DNA from: Trema orientale
Lineage: Eukaryota; Streptophyta; Magnoliopsida; Rosales; Cannabaceae
Assembly (NCBI GenBank): GCA_002914845.1
Contig: JXTC01000059.1
Span: 114,074-178,073 of the forward strand
Direction: 5' to 3'
Length of the DNA: 64,000 nucleotides
Both the position numbers and the translations under genes were made by a program. Below are positions 21,772 to 34,959 of the stretch, piece by piece (within the stretch, counting starts at the first letter, position 1; every line of letters begins with the position of its first letter). The notes beneath the pieces are model-generated. The model saw nothing but the letters and a program-made list of their open reading frames with translations. It had not been told where the DNA came from and ran no database searches.

Positions 21772-24378
21772 GGACTCATTTATAGCATTTTATTTGTCGG
21801 CTCCAGGTAAGCACGAGGTGGCATTCACGATACTTATTTGTGTTTTATTACACTAAGCTAGATTAGATTAAGCTTAATCGCATAATGTCGTTTTTGTGCA
21901 TTCTAATAATTGAGTGCTAATACAATGTTTGCCATGTTAATTAGAGTGTAATTAACTTATTTTTATGCTTAATAATTGGTTATGGGGCTAGGATCCACCA
22001 AATTATAATAAGATTGGCCATATAGGATCATAAGTCAAAGTGTGACTAGATTTCACTTCCTAAGCTAGGTTTCACCATTTTAGTCTACACTTGGGTGTAT
22101 AGGAGTGACCAGCATAGTGGTGACTATGTTAAGGATGTTTTAGAGCTGGACACATAGAAAGCAATGAGCAAAATACCCAAAATACCCCTTAGAATTTAAG
22201 TTATGCCATTTCTTAGTCATTAAGTATTACTTTTAGACCAAATCTGGTCATTTGCTTTCCCTTTCTCTCCAGCCATGACTTGAGACTCTCTAACTCAGTT
22301 TTAGACTTCTCTCAACTTCCCTTAGCCATTTCCAAGAGTTTCCAAGTGGTAGAACTCAAATTGGAGCTCTAAAAAGCAAGATAGATCAAAACTAGTCAAG
22401 GTAATTCTACTAGTTCTTCTTCCTAGGTCTTTTTCTTTATTTTCAATTCTCTACTTGCTACCACTTAAATAATGGTTCCTTCAGGTCCTCTTGAGTCCTA
22501 AAATCTAATTCTAAGCCTTGGGAATCAGTTTGGTAGAGGTAGAAGGCAAGAACTTCAGAAAAAGCTCAAACTAGTCAAGGTGAGTATTATATAGGATTTT
22601 AAACTTATAGTTAATTTCTTTTGTTTTAGCCCTTAAACCTAAGCTATTATTTGATGAATAATGGTTCTAGGAATCTTTATATATTGCTGGAAATATAAAA
22701 TTTAAGTGGAGGATTAACGTTAGACCTAAAGCCCCAAAGTTTGCTATTTATGGAATTAAAGTGTTTTTATGTGTAGTAAATTAAGTTTTCTATCTTTGTA
22801 ATCTGATTTCCTAACCTTGCAATGGATATGTCATGGATTCTATTATTTATTCCATTAATTTAGTTGTTGTTTGTAGCCATAGACAAGTGTACAAATTGTT
22901 TTAAACTTATCTAAACCGAAAAAGATTTCAAATGTGTTTTTATATTATCCTATATGTTTCTTTTGATGTGTATATGTGGGAATTGGCTTGTGAAATGTTA
23001 TTACAGGTTTAAAAATATGATTTTAATCATGTGGGAATGTCCTAGAATTAGGGGAGGTGCTGTCCAAATATTTTTAAAATAAAATGGCACCATTTAGAGG
23101 CAAATGGACTAGTTTTATAAGATTATGTGCCATTTTGGATCATTTTTGTGCTAATGAACTAGTATTCATATTTTAACACTTTTGAACAGTTTTTCAATGC
23201 TAGTTATTAACTATTACGTGCTCTAAGTGATTTATACACTTCTGAGTCATTTTAAGATCAAGTTTCCTAATTTGGTGAAAATTCTGATTTCGGTCTTGTT
23301 CGAGTATCTTGATGTATTCTTTTGGCAAAATGTGCATTTTGAATAACAGTAAATTATGACAGGTGAATAGCACACCAATCTCTAGAGGATATTGACCCTT
23401 TTCACTATCAATTTCTATTCAGGACACGAGGTAAGTAAAGACATACAACTGCGTCACAAGAATTACATGGGGAATGTCATTATGTGAAACTTACTTATTC
23501 TTGAAAATTATGAAATGGCATATGCATGGCACATCTTGCATGCAAATTGAGAATTTCATTACAGAGTATTTAAAAGTAAGTACTATTGTACCAATTTTAT
23601 AAGATAAGTTTTGATGGCAATTGCTAGTCTGTCGGAGCTGGATAGGTAAGTTTGTTGATGCAGACTCTCCCGTTGAAGCGGGACTTGCGGATCTTATGAT
23701 GTGTCTCGTTGAAGCGGGACAATATTAGCGCAGTGTGGGATGCCCCTTTGATGAGGGAAGGAGTTTTCAAAAACCTCACATGACAGTCGCACCTTATTTT
23801 TACTCTTGGCTAGAGTTTCCGCCCAATATTATCACGGCCTATCGACTTACGAGACTAGCATTGCACTAAAGGCCCAACTATGAATATTTTTAAGGAAAAT
23901 AGATGGACTCAAATGTTTATGAAAAAAAAGGGTATAATGGAAACTTTATGAGATTTTAAAGCATACATAAGCATGCATAGTTTTTACTTACTGAGCTATA
24001 GCTCATTTTAGTCTTATGATGTAGATGAGGAGGCACATTTTGGTGTTGACTAGCTGGTTACCTGGCTTGCCTTTTGTCGCTATGATCATATAGATGTGGA
24101 CAAGCTTGACTTGTGGGCGACGTTTTTGTTTAGTGATATTTTAGTGTAATGTAAATACTACTGCTGACGGCAAAATAGACGGGTGAAAACCTCTTTTGAT
24201 TGTACATTTTGTAAAGACACTTTTAACAAGAAATGTCATGCAGTTATTTTTGTTTAAAAGGTTAGGAAAGTTCAAATTTGCCCACCTTTTTATAAAAACT
24301 AAAGATATGGTTTAAGAATGAATAACACTTCCTAGTTTGGTTGTATATGACAATATGGTTAAACTAGGGGGCATTACA
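21772..24378 (+). mobile_element. Large LTR, plus orientation (copy A)
   Basis: It matches the reverse complement of 43,753-46,350 over its whole length (for example gactcatttatagcat at its left, ctagggggcattaca at its right). It ends in the ...GGGG..TTACA form typical of Del-type LTRs. Compared with the complete copy at 43,753-46,747 it lacks about 390 bases at the U3 start, so it is truncated or diverged there. No internal region or clear target duplication was seen. Small repeats of cgttgaagcgggac occur near 23,680 and 23,710. Confidence 0.75.
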
Positions 24379-24380
24379 CA

Positions 24381-24783
24381 AATTGAGTGATTTTTGATAC
24401 TATGGACATGTATACAAACAGATCTAGATGTTTTGTTCTTTGAGAAAATTCCAAACCAGCCGAAATTTGGGTGAAAATATCAGATATTTCCAGATGATAA
24501 GATTGGTCTCCAGTTTTGACTCAGCAGACCCTATCTTCGCCATTTTAGCTCTAAGTCAAGAAATACGGCCATACCTTCAATACAATCTCAAATTGAGTTA
24601 TTTTTGATACTGTGGACATGTACACAATAGATCTACATATTTTGTTCTTCGAGAAAATTCCAAATCAGTCGAAATCTGGTTGAAAATATCAGATATTTCC
24701 AAATGATAAGATTAGTCTCTAGTTTTGACTCAGTAGATCCTATATTCACCATTTTGGCTCTAAGTCAAGAAATACGGCCATGC
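24381..24783. repeat. 210-bp tandem duplication
   Basis: Unit one (24,381-24,590) and unit two (24,591-24,783) share aattgagt.atttttgatact, gaaaatatcagatatttcca and ctaagtcaagaaatacggcc at a constant 210-base offset, with about 10 percent differences. It sits in the U3 part of the LTR-like block. Confidence 0.9.
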
Positions 24784-25865
24784 TTGATGAAATTCCAGTG
24801 GCGTACAACTTCTAAGTGATAAGGCTTCATTTTTTCTTCCATTAAGACCTAGTTCGTCCAAATTCATTATGTTCCAGATGCATCTTTGAGAGGGACTAAA
24901 TCTACCAAAACAAAGTGCCACCTTGCACTTATCCTTAGCCTACAAATTTTGACTTGTATCTCCAAGTTTTCCTATAAATAGATGCTTAATCTTGGATTAG
25001 GAAGCATCTTGGTTTGAGATCAAGATCACTCTCTTTTGTTCTCCTCTTGTTATTCGTGTTGTTATAATCTTGCTTTGCCTTCAAAATAGTAAGAATTTTA
25101 TGTTTAAGGCTATGTTCATATTGTGTTCAAACTTATTATTCTTCTTCGTCATGTTTACTTAATCTTACATGTTGCTAAGGTGAAAGGATGAATCTCTTGG
25201 GGAAAAAATAGGTATAATCTAAACTCTAGGTGGACCTCATTATTTATATTCTTTAATCACTATTATACATGTATTACTTTATTTTCTTAATTAATCTTAA
25301 TACCCTTCTTGTGAAGTAATGGGTCTTGATTTATTGTAGTCAACCTTTGGCACAACAAATACTTAATTTTTTTTGTATCGGTTGTGCTAGGAAGGGATTT
25401 TGATTTGTTGTGAATATAAGGTGGCACAATGAATGCATGACCACATTTGCAAATATTGGCGTTATCAAAGAAGGTAGTTAAGAAAACTAATCTAATCACA
25501 GAAATAACTAATAATGGACTTTTAATGATAAATCCTCCAGTTGTAACCTCCATTGTGTATGGATTCCAATTAAGTGATAAAAGAGCTTAGATTATACTTA
25601 TTTGATGTATCCAAGAGTGGATCTCTAAATCTTAGAAAGTGTTTAATTTTGCAATTTCATATCATTATATTTCTGTCACTTTGTTTCATACGGTTATAAT
25701 CATCCTACAATATACTTTCTCCCATCAGTTTTATTCTTGTAATATATATTTTATAATTTTGTATTATTCACTAATCTTCCTGTAGATTGACCTCGATCTT
25801 GTCGAGTATTTTATTACTTTGATACTCCTGTACTTGGGAGAAGACTTCATTAATTTGAACCTGTC
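24381..25865 (+). mobile_element. LTR-like block with TATA box and tandem 5' repeats
   Basis: There is a TATA box (cctataaatag) near 24,971, a pyrimidine-rich leader, and an end resembling plant LTR U5 (tgtagattgacctcgatctt at 25,782, then acttgggagaag). The left 400 bases are a tandem duplication. No primer-binding site or internal region follows on the plus strand, so a solo or truncated LTR is inferred. The 88-residue frame at 25,287-25,553 shows no similarity I recognise. Confidence 0.5.
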
Positions 25866-26116
25866 ACATGCAAAGCCTTGGAATTGTAATTCGCAAGTTT
25901 GTCATCACCAAATGACCATGTCAACTCAAGTTTAAGAACATCCTTCCTTTCTTCATTCTTAGTAGTTGAAGGACTCTAACCACTAAGAACGGCACTCTAA
26001 GCTTTTTCATCGAGGGCCTTGATGAAAGCTTTCATGTATGCCTTCCAATAGGAGTAGTTCATGCCATCAAAGAGTAGAGGGTGTGAAATGGACCCACCTT
26101 CAGCAAGGAAAGACAT
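25866..26116 (-). pseudogene. Ty1/copia gag N-terminal fragment
   Basis: The ATG at 26,116 opens MSFLAEGG, followed by LLFDGMNYSYWKAYMKAFIK and ALDEKA. This is the conserved start of copia gag (UBN2-type). Two TAG stops sit exactly where the family has Trp (after DEKA and after LSG). The fragment ends near 25,866, where another element begins. It lies 50 bases inside a degraded primer-binding site, so it belongs to the LTR at 26,188-27,160. Confidence 0.85.
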
Positions 26117-26167
26117 ACTTGAAAAATCAGATCAAATACACTGCAAGATCTCACTACAAACATTAGA

Positions 26168-26185
26168 GCCCTGCTCTGATACTAA
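26168..26185 (-). other. Degraded tRNA-iMet primer-binding site
   Basis: The minus strand reads TTAGTATCAGAGCAGGGC. The usual TTGGTATCAGAGC has a single G-to-A change. Confidence 0.75.
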
Positions 26186-26187
26186 TT

Positions 26188-27160
26188 ATTAGGTCCGTTA
26201 ATTAGATATTACCGTTTTAATTAATTTCTTGAGGTGCTAGTGCAGAAATAGTAGAAATAACTCCGAATATTTTTATTTGATTCAGTTATTTCCCGATAAC
26301 CTATGTCCAAAGGGCCGCGCCCAAAGAATAAACACTGTTAGTAAAGTTTGAAATGAATACAAACACCAATTTGACTTATACAATAAAAAGACTCCCTCTT
26401 TTGATTGTAGCAATGTACATGCATTCCATCACCAACGTGTCTAGCGAGCACCACTCATCTTAGGTTGACTTTGTTCTTCTGAAATCTCTTCAGATACTTG
26501 TAGTCGATCTTCTCCTGAAGATTTTGTGTCCGTCCTCCCAATGAACACTCATAGTCAAGCTCCCTATGACCTTGTTTAATCCTTTACTCGTGAACTCCCT
26601 TCACAGCCACGGATCGATCTTCTCCTAAAGATATTCTGCACCTCTCCCGAAGTACTGTATCACACAACTAGAACTATTCCTAAGTCTAAGAAAATGGCTA
26701 AAAGGAAAATCTATCTATTACACTCAATAACCGAAATACAATATATGCCCTCTACCTAAACCTACTATTGAGTGGCCTTTAAATAGAGAAAGAAAGCCTT
26801 CTCACAATAGGTTTCTGAAATTACTCAGAATCGATTTTGGTAAGACTCACTTACCCATTATTACACAATAAAATTTATCCATAAACGTGATTGATACACA
26901 AGATTAATAAATAATCAGATGAGCGAATATATTTGTAAAGAAATAATACCTTGTAGAGTAAATACTATATTAATTTGTAAAGAAATATATTCCTAAACAA
27001 ATATTCAACCACTAATAATCAATATGATCTGATTCGCACATTTCATAATCTACAAGCATATAATAAGCAAATACTGAGAAACTTAATTAGATTAAATTTT
27101 TGGTCGCATATTGTAACATGGCTAGTAAACCAGTCATGTTGCAACAGGATGTTGCCAACA
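26188..27160 (-). repeat. 5' LTR of a copia element
   Basis: Read on the minus strand it starts TGTTGGCAACATCCTG and ends next to the primer-binding site. A TATA-like ctatttaaagg lies near 26,773, with aataaacactgt motifs in U5. It interrupts the leader of the next copia copy at about 27,161. The rest of this element is reduced to the gag fragment. Confidence 0.7.
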
Positions 27161-28015
27161 GATTTTCACTTTCAAAATTCAAATATGAAAATTTAAAATA
27201 GAAAATTATCTAAAATGGATAATCCAACATCAACAACGTCGGGATGCCGATCGGAATGTCGGAATAGGAAGGAACGGGGAATCGCTAGGAGGATGAAGAA
27301 CTTGGTAGCGCACACAACTACACACTAGACTAATCCCATGTGAAGAACTTGGTGGCGTGCGTAGCTACATACTGGACTAATCCCACGCGCCAATGGGTCA
27401 TACACAGCAGAAAGAGCGGGGCAAAAGCCCGTATGGCCAGGGGAGCGGGGCAATGCCTGGGCCACCAGTGCACATGGTGCCACCAGCACGGCCAGCATGC
27501 AGGGCTGCTCCCACACAGCCAATGTGTGGATTGCCACCCGTGCGGCCAGTGAGCGGGTCTCTTTACTGCAAAACACACGAGCACTACGCATGACTCTTAG
27601 CCGTGCGCTGCCTCGTACAATTTCTGAACTCGATATGTTTTTTTTAATTGAAAATCCATAACTTAATCGTTAAATAATTTTTTCAAAAGCTAAAACATAA
27701 TTAAAGATTAAACGACTTTTTATGTATAGTTTTATCAAGAACATAAAACATAAAAAACATAGAAAATCAAGAACATGCTTAGAACCATAATCAAAAACGA
27801 AAAACACATAATTATAAACTCATAGTAACATCTAATTGATTATCATTTAAACTCATTAATTTAATCAATCATCATACATAATAGAGCATACTTAAACATG
27901 AATAAGACCAAACATCACCATAAAATGATCATAGAAATCATAGATCGTCAAATGCTTAAAGAATTAACATGAACAAGATGCTAGATCATCGAAAACTTTA
28001 CGCTCCGATAGCAAA
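27161..28015 (-). other. Untranslated leader of copia family C, copy 1
   Basis: It is homologous to 55,390-56,415. An AT-rich start is followed by a GC-rich block (27,400-27,590) with gccacc/cacgg motifs, then the shared cataacttaatcgttaaata and aacatctaattgattatcat segments up to the primer-binding site. That site is degraded (minus strand TTTGCTATCGGAGC). Frames in the GC block are shadows of its biased composition. No protein is supported. Confidence 0.7.
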
Positions 28016-29668
28016 TGCTAGAAATTTCAAAAAATAATTTCGAAAAATGATTTTACCGAAAACGATTTTCGCAGTTTTGTAAATAAATCAAGAATGCAAC
28101 GGAATTGATATTTTAAAAATTTTCTTGAAACTTTACAAAACAAAACATAGGAGTGTTAATCTAACATAAATAAATTCATAGATCTTAGTTTAGATAAAAC
28201 CTAGAAAAGCTTCACAATCATTGAGTCTTCCTGTTTATTCTCCAGAGCTCGTTGAATGATTTGGTGTGTTGGTACATTCTTGATTCCCAACAAGAGATGA
28301 GTGGAACAATCCAGTCCTTATCCTTGATTGCATATTTTTTTATCGTGGGTATCTCACCCTCGGTGGCCATGAATGAGCTCGGCATTTCACCCACGGTGGC
28401 TCGATTCTCTCACTCTCTCTTTTTCTCTCTGTCACACATGAAGCACAATTACTATGCTATGGGTAGCATGTAGAACTACTAACAAGGCTTAGGAGAACTT
28501 TTTTATTAACTTTTAAAGAGGTATAAATCCTATTGGACTTATTGGGCTCAATTGACCATTCAATTAATATTAGGCTATGTGTGAGCTAGACAGGGGATCT
28601 TATGGATCCAAGTAGTATAAGCTCTAACTGACCAATTACCCAAAGTCATAATTAACTCTTAATTATGATTGGGCCTTATCCATTAATATTGGGGCACTCC
28701 ACTATAGGCAAAATATTATACTCTTAAACTAAATGTCATATATTTTCTATGAAACTAATTAACACTTTAATTAACTTGATCCATTTAGCGTATATTATAC
28801 CTACCGATATACCCCCAGTGTAATGTCATACTAGTGAGGTGAAATTACAATATTATCCCTCTAGTACATATCTACCTTTGAGTTGTCATTTTTCATCTAA
28901 TGGATAATAATTGACTTCAGTATTTGTAACTGCCCACACAAACATAGTCAAATTAATAAAATGAATACCTAGCGCCTGGTTTTTACTATCCAAGTCCTTG
29001 AAAAAACTCAAAGTGACATTATATGCATAGTGTCTAAATCATGAAGAGTGTTCTCGTCAATTCATAAATCTCATCTTCCAAGACATCGGAGTTCGAACCA
29101 TATAATCGAAACTAGTCCTTTAGTATATCAAAAAGATAAAACTCAAGAAAGCAAGTCCGACAAGTACTAAGATGAATGTAATCTTGCAATAGTGCTAGAT
29201 TCATGAAAGATAGAATATTAAGTTACAACACTTAACCTCAAATTCTATTTTTACTTGGTCCAGTTCAATGCACTTATAACTTTTGTATAATGCACTAGTA
29301 TTTCCATCCGAAGTCAGACACTTTGATAATTTGAGCCTTCATCAATCCTTTTAAAATAGACAACACTACATTCTATAAAAAAATAAAGTATTCCATCTTT
29401 ATTTGCAAAATGTGAACTTTTTGTTTAGACATAATGAAATAAAGAATTTAGTTTCCCATATATAAATACTTCACACGAACAATTCTTTATTACTTATTAT
29501 TAGTCATGGAAACTTTTAGACGTTTGCGTAATAAAAAAACATAAACATCACATATATATAATTGGGACATAATATAGAATTTACTAATAACAAATAGATA
29601 ACATTCAAATCCAATAAACATTGTTTAAAATGCCTAACAAAGAAACTGCTTCCTAGAACATATTCCCA
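28016..29668 (-). repeat. Copia family C LTR, copy 1 (5' LTR)
   Basis: It reads TGCTAG...TTCCCA over 1,653 bp and aligns throughout with 56,417-58,071 and 48,800-50,232. Shared blocks include cattgagtctt, tctctcactctctctttttc and caataaacattgtttaaaatgcc. The primer-binding site lies to its left, so it is a 5' LTR of a minus-strand element. On the right it cuts into the 5' LTR of the large plus-strand element. Confidence 0.88.
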
Positions 29669-30363
29669 ATAGTTATATGCTAGAGAATGATATAGCTTAT
29701 ACTTTGATTCTATGTCTTGATTTCTATTATGTTCTTTGATGTTTTTCTAGAATTTATTTATATTATTCTATGCTTAATGCTTCTTAACTAATTGGCCACT
29801 AGTTGGATGAACTGATTTCTAAAATTCGTCACTTGAGAAAGGGAACTTTAGATACGACCATAGGATAGTATAATCCAGGAGCGTATATAGTTTAAGAGAG
29901 CATATAACTCATTAAGCTATGATTGAAGAACTATTGAACATAATGAATTTCTAGTTTCTAGATTCAGAATAGAGATATTAGAATCGGGAAGTTAGGAATG
30001 ATTTCACTCGACACTTGAGAGAGGGAGTAGAAATACCTTCAGGTTCTTGGCTTATAAACTAGAAATAATTGATTAGAATATAATTGATGATCAAAAGATA
30101 TAGTTGATAGTTAGGTGAATTCAATCCCCTAGTACATTTATTTATAGAAGTTTTCATATTCTATTTATATATTTATATTTATATTTGTGTTTATTTATTT
30201 AAAATTTCATTAAGTTTGGTTGACTAGATAAACTTATGTTACGATAATAAATTTGACACCCAATTCCTCGTGGGATCGGCAACTCTCTTATCACTTTATT
30301 ACTTATTTATGACCCATACACTTGCAGTTATTATACATATATACATTTCACATTGCAAGTTTT

Positions 30364-30381
30364 TGGCGTCGTTGCTGGGGA
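30364..30381 (+). other. Primer-binding site of element E
   Basis: TGGCGTCGTTGCTGGGGA starts seven bases after the LTR end. It is a near match to the TGGCGCCGTTGCCGGGGA site widespread in Tat/Athila-group elements. Confidence 0.88.
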
Positions 30382-30619
30382 CTTAGACTTGTTTTAGATT
30401 GTTGTTGATATCAGGAACAAGTAACTTGATTTTAATTTAGTCGTTTATTTTCATTTTTAATTTTTTTCTTTTAATGTTTGCTTTGCGAGGTACTTGGAGA
30501 TGATAGATCGACAAGTCTTCTTGTGGTTTGTTCAACGAGACTCAGAGCCATTTTATTGTGCATAGTAGAGATACAAAGAGTTTCTCACGATGTGCCTGAA
30601 TAATAATTTCTCCCGGGAG

Positions 30620-31444
30620 TATCAAATGTAAAACTTCCTCAATAACCTTCGGTCCAAAACAAGAATGTGGGTAGAAAGAGGAAATGATACTACTTCCATC
30701 TACCAACTATCCGCAAATGAAGCCTATTATTTGTTGGAAGACGTAGCTGCTTTTGACTATCAAAGTTGGAATTATCTACCAAGCCGCCAAGGATTGTGGG
30801 ATAACTCTAACATTTCGGTGCTATGATTTGATACTCAACATCACCAAGCGGAGTCTTCTCCCGACCTTGAATATCTTCTTGCATAATTTTTAGAGGAGGT
30901 ACGGCTTCGCAGTGAGGCAAGGGAAAGGATGGAGCCCATTCGTAACTTACAAATCTAGTCTCCATATAACTCATTTGAAGCCGTGACAAAAACGGTGGCT
31001 ATGATAGATGCACAAGTCACAAACATTGATAAAAGTCACCGTGAGGAACTCAGCACAAGCAGGAGGACCTTGGATTTATTCGATGAGGATTATCTAAATA
31101 AGGAGAAGAATCAAGAGTGAATTAATGATGAAGGATTATAAGACAACACTTGTGACTCTTTATCCTTTGAGATTCAAATCATTTTAACACCACTATTCAT
31201 CAAAGATCATATCTATGACGATTCTATGTGGCCAAAAGCTCCTCCATCACTACTAGCACTGTTCAATCAAGCTCACCAAGCACATGAGATGGAGCTAAAT
31301 CAACTTGAGCATACATGCCAAATATTTCTATATATCGCGAAGCTTGAGGGCATTCAAAATCAAAACTCATTTGTCGTGTTGTATGACACAAACTATGGGC
31401 AGAAGTCGCTCATTGATGAGCTTCACGAATTCGTACATGAATAA
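30620..31444 (+). pseudogene. Degenerate gag remnant plus conserved C-terminal frame (element E)
   Basis: 30,640-30,780 reads FLNNLRSKTRMWVERGND, then SANEAYYLLEDVAAFDYQSW. This resembles the end of Tat/Athila gag capsid. After several stops, the frame 31,226-31,444 encodes 72 residues with MWPKAPPSLLALFNQ, YIAKLEGIQNQNSFVVLYD and KSLIDELHEFVHE. The same frame recurs, inverted, in element D (34,960-35,190) with clear protein-level conservation. I do not recognise a function. It was probably the C-terminal part of a single gag-like protein. Confidence 0.65.
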
Positions 31445-31641
31445 ACCTAAAGATGTAAGTTATGGAGGAAAGTCCCGCACTAACCTATGCTAAAGTCACC
31501 TTACCCGAAGTACCATCTTCGCCAATCTTAATAGGAGGCGAGAATGTCTTGTCTCCTCGGTCCGTGTTTTTTCCGCTTGTGCTTACATTAAATATTTAAA
31601 TTTTGAGAACATTGCCAATTTTGAGTTTGGGGGTAAAAATT

Positions 31642-33327
31642 TGTACGCTAAATACATATATGTAAAATAACCGCAAGTGTACGGGTCATAATCAAGTAAT
31701 AAAGCGATAGGAGAGTTGTCGATCCCACAAGAAATTGGGTGTAAAATTGTCACTAAGCACAGAATTGTCATAACCAAACTTTATCTAGGCAACCAAACTT
31801 AATGAATTTATACTTAAATAAATACAAATATAAATATAAGATACAGAAATTTCTACGCACAAATGTATTAGGAGATTGATTTCACCTAGTCATCAACTAT
31901 GTCTTATGATTATCAATTGTGTTCTAGTCAATTATTTCTAGTTTATAAGCCAAGAACCCAGAGGTATTTCTACTCCTTCTCTCGAGTGCCGAGTGAAATC
32001 ATTCATAAATTCTGATTCCAATATGTCTATTCCAAATCTAGAAATTAAGAATTCATTCTATTCAATGATTCTTTGATCATAGCTTCAAAGGAATTATAGG
32101 TTCTCTCAGACTCTACAAAATCCTAGGGTATACCATCCTATGGTCGTATTTAAAATTCCCTCTCTCAAGTGCCAAATTCTAGAAACCAAATTATCCAACT
32201 GGTGGCCAATAAATTGAGAAGCATTAAGCATACAATAACATATCTAAAATTCTCTCTCTCGAGTACCGAGCGAAATCATTCATAAATTCCGATTCAAATA
32301 CCTCTATTCCAAATCTAGAAATTAATAATTCAATATGTTCAATTGTTCTTTGATCATAGCTTCAAAGAAATTATAGGTTCTCTCATACTCTATAAAATCC
32401 TAGGTTATACTATCCTATGGTCGTATTTAAAATTCCCTATCTCGAATGCTGAATTCTAAAAAACAAATTATCTAACTAGTGGCCAATTAATTGAAAAGCA
32501 TTAAGCATGGAATAGCATAAATATATTCAAGAACAACATCAAAGAACATATTTAGAATTAAGACATAGAATCAAAGTATAAGCTACATCATTCCCCTAAC
32601 ATATAACAACTAGTTTAATATAGGAGAATCCAACACTAATTTCAACAAAAATTTCATATATCCAAACATGTTCAATAATCAAGCACAGTACAAAATTCAA
32701 ATGAAATTAGAGTGAGAAAGAGGATGAGAAAAACTCTTCTGTGAAGATAGAACTTCAAGCCTTCAATTCTTCAAGCAACTATCTTAAGCTTCCTCTCCAA
32801 ATTTCGGCTCCAAACTCCTTCCTCTCTAGGCTTTTTGAGCTCTCTTTATTGTTTTCTCTCCAACTCTCCACAGTTGAAATGGAGGCTTAAGGATGTATTT
32901 AAGAGGCTCCAAGATGACCAAGGCGGGTGGAATATCAACCATTCCATTGGATGGTATCAAGGGCCGAGATTAGCCCTAAAATCTTGCTAAAAGCGCATTT
33001 CTGGATACGGAAGAGCTCTACAGCACTCCCTGGCAAGCACTGTGGTGCTCAAAGCTCTAGAGAAGTTTCTTCCAGAGAGCACGACGAAACAGTGCTCCCG
33101 GGAAGAACGGTGCTGTGATTTTTGTTGTTTTGCATTCGTATCGTGCTCAACTTCAATTTAAAAGGGTTGAAATACCCATGTTTGGCACCAATCCATCTTG
33201 ACTCTCATTTATTCGCAAGAACTACAAAAATAAAGTAAAAACACATCAAACTAACAAAAATGCTTAAGAACTTACAATTATTTGAGTTGAATAATACTTG
33301 ATTTATTAGTGAATTAATCACTCATCA
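31642..33327 (-). repeat. 3' LTR of element D, with internal 277-bp duplication
   Basis: It begins tgtacgc and ends cactcatca. A unit with ctcgag..ccgag, tctttgatcatagcttcaaa and tggccaat.aattga occurs at 31,981-32,257 and again at 32,258-32,510. The 5' LTR of D and the LTRs of E have this unit only once. The U3 part contains the gtgctc/agcac-rich segment near 33,010-33,110. Confidence 0.82.
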
Positions 33328-34950
33328 AATATCCAAACTCAAATATTTACTTGTCCTCAGGTAAAACAAAAGAAAAGAAAGAAAAGTAAAACACAAATCA
33401 AGTACTAAAGACATGCATGACAAAGTGTGAGTTTCGTATCGAATCAAGAAATGTGCAAGTATCTCCGAAGCCACAAAATATTCCAAGTTCAAATGAAATG
33501 GAAAAATTGAGAGTATCTAGAATTTCAACATGAAGCATCGGTTTCACCTCACTCAAGATCCTCTCGTGTAAGTATGTGCACAATCAATCTCACTCAACCA
33601 AATAAACTCCGAATAGACATATGTCCATAGTAGGCTATGAATGCTCTCTAGATCATGCAAATTGGAACTACCATAAGCCCATTTTTCGTGTTGCTCTCCA
33701 TTAATGTAGGTTATGGTGTCAATGAAAATCAAAAGGTCTTCCATGGGTTGTAATATATGGCCGAGGTGAAATGATAGAAAAGAAAGATAGTTTTCAGCTC
33801 GGATCACCTTAGGCATGAATCATAACTCAAGGATCTTGCATGATTCTAAAAAAAAATTATTCACTAATTTCCCATTACATCACTCTCTTTTCTTCAATTA
33901 TACCCACAATAAGATTATTCACCAAAACACAAAACTAAACACAATCCTTGATTCTTTTTTATATATTGAAAATTTTTTTAGCATAAGGATTGTATCAAAA
34001 AAAAAAGATAAATATAAACCTTAACCCCAAACTCAAAATCAACATTATCCTCAATGTTGAAAAGAATGGAAGGTAACACACAATTTGCACAAACTCTTTC
34101 TTTTTGTTTTATTTTATTTTTAAAACAAAAAACAACCAATCCACCAATAATTCTCCAAACATAACCCGCACTCATATTTATGCTCAATGAATCATGCAAG
34201 AGTACAATGTAATCATGCCTATATTAGTGGTGGGTTTAAGAAATAGTAATTAATTTGGTGGTTGGATACACTTGTGAGGGTGATGAAGAAAATAGGTCAA
34301 ATAGGCTCAAGAGGGCTTACTAGGGATAAAACTTTCAAGGATTAGCTTCGAAGGCTCAAATAATCTAAAGAAATGCCTAAATCCTCTCTTCAATGACACT
34401 TAACCTAAGATTTCACCTCAAGCGACACTCAAATAGGTACTAGAGTTCATGAGATATCAAAGCCTTACTAATGCATATAAGTGCTCTCCAAAGCTCAAAG
34501 CAATTAAGTGGAATTGATACATGGTGCTCAAATGAAAAGAATCAAGAGTGAACTTTAACCAATGTGAATTAAGCACACAAATAATTTCAATGAAATGCAT
34601 TTCAAACGACCTAAAGAATAAGTGACTATACTCATCATTAATAATAAGTTATCTCATCTCAAAAAAACTCATAACTTGTTCAAACAAGAAAAAGAAAACA
34701 AAAGCGAATAAAAGATTTACCAAAAAAAATCAGCTCAAAGGAAAAAATTCAGAACGACCAACACACAAGCAAAGCTATACCCAACAAATAATTGATCAAT
34801 AAATGTACTCAAAATTGGCAATATTCTTAAAATTTAAATATTCAACATAAGCACAAGAAAAAAGAACACATAATAGGGACTCGCCTCCTATTAAGGTTGG
34901 CAAAGTTGGTTCTCTTGGCAAAGTGGTTCTAACTTGGGTGGTGTGGGACT
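33328..34950 (-). other. Element D 3' internal region, noncoding
   Basis: The segment aligns with 41,674-43,123 of E in reverse orientation (shared tgattgtgcacatacttaca and tgaggaca..gtttgagttt blocks). It contains no long frame. The polypurine-like tract sits just before the LTR at 33,328-33,365. Several short frames exist but are not conserved between copies. Confidence 0.65.
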
Positions 34951-34959
34951 CCTCTCTAT

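Noticed and set aside
24381-24783. CRISPR-like array of repeats
   Set aside because: Only two long units in tandem without spacers, in a eukaryotic retroelement context.
27325-27593. Overlapping open frames on both strands, Cys/His/Trp/Pro-rich
   Set aside because: They coincide with a GC-rich leader repeat and are open on both strands at once. There is no conservation as protein with the homologous block at 55,430-56,040.
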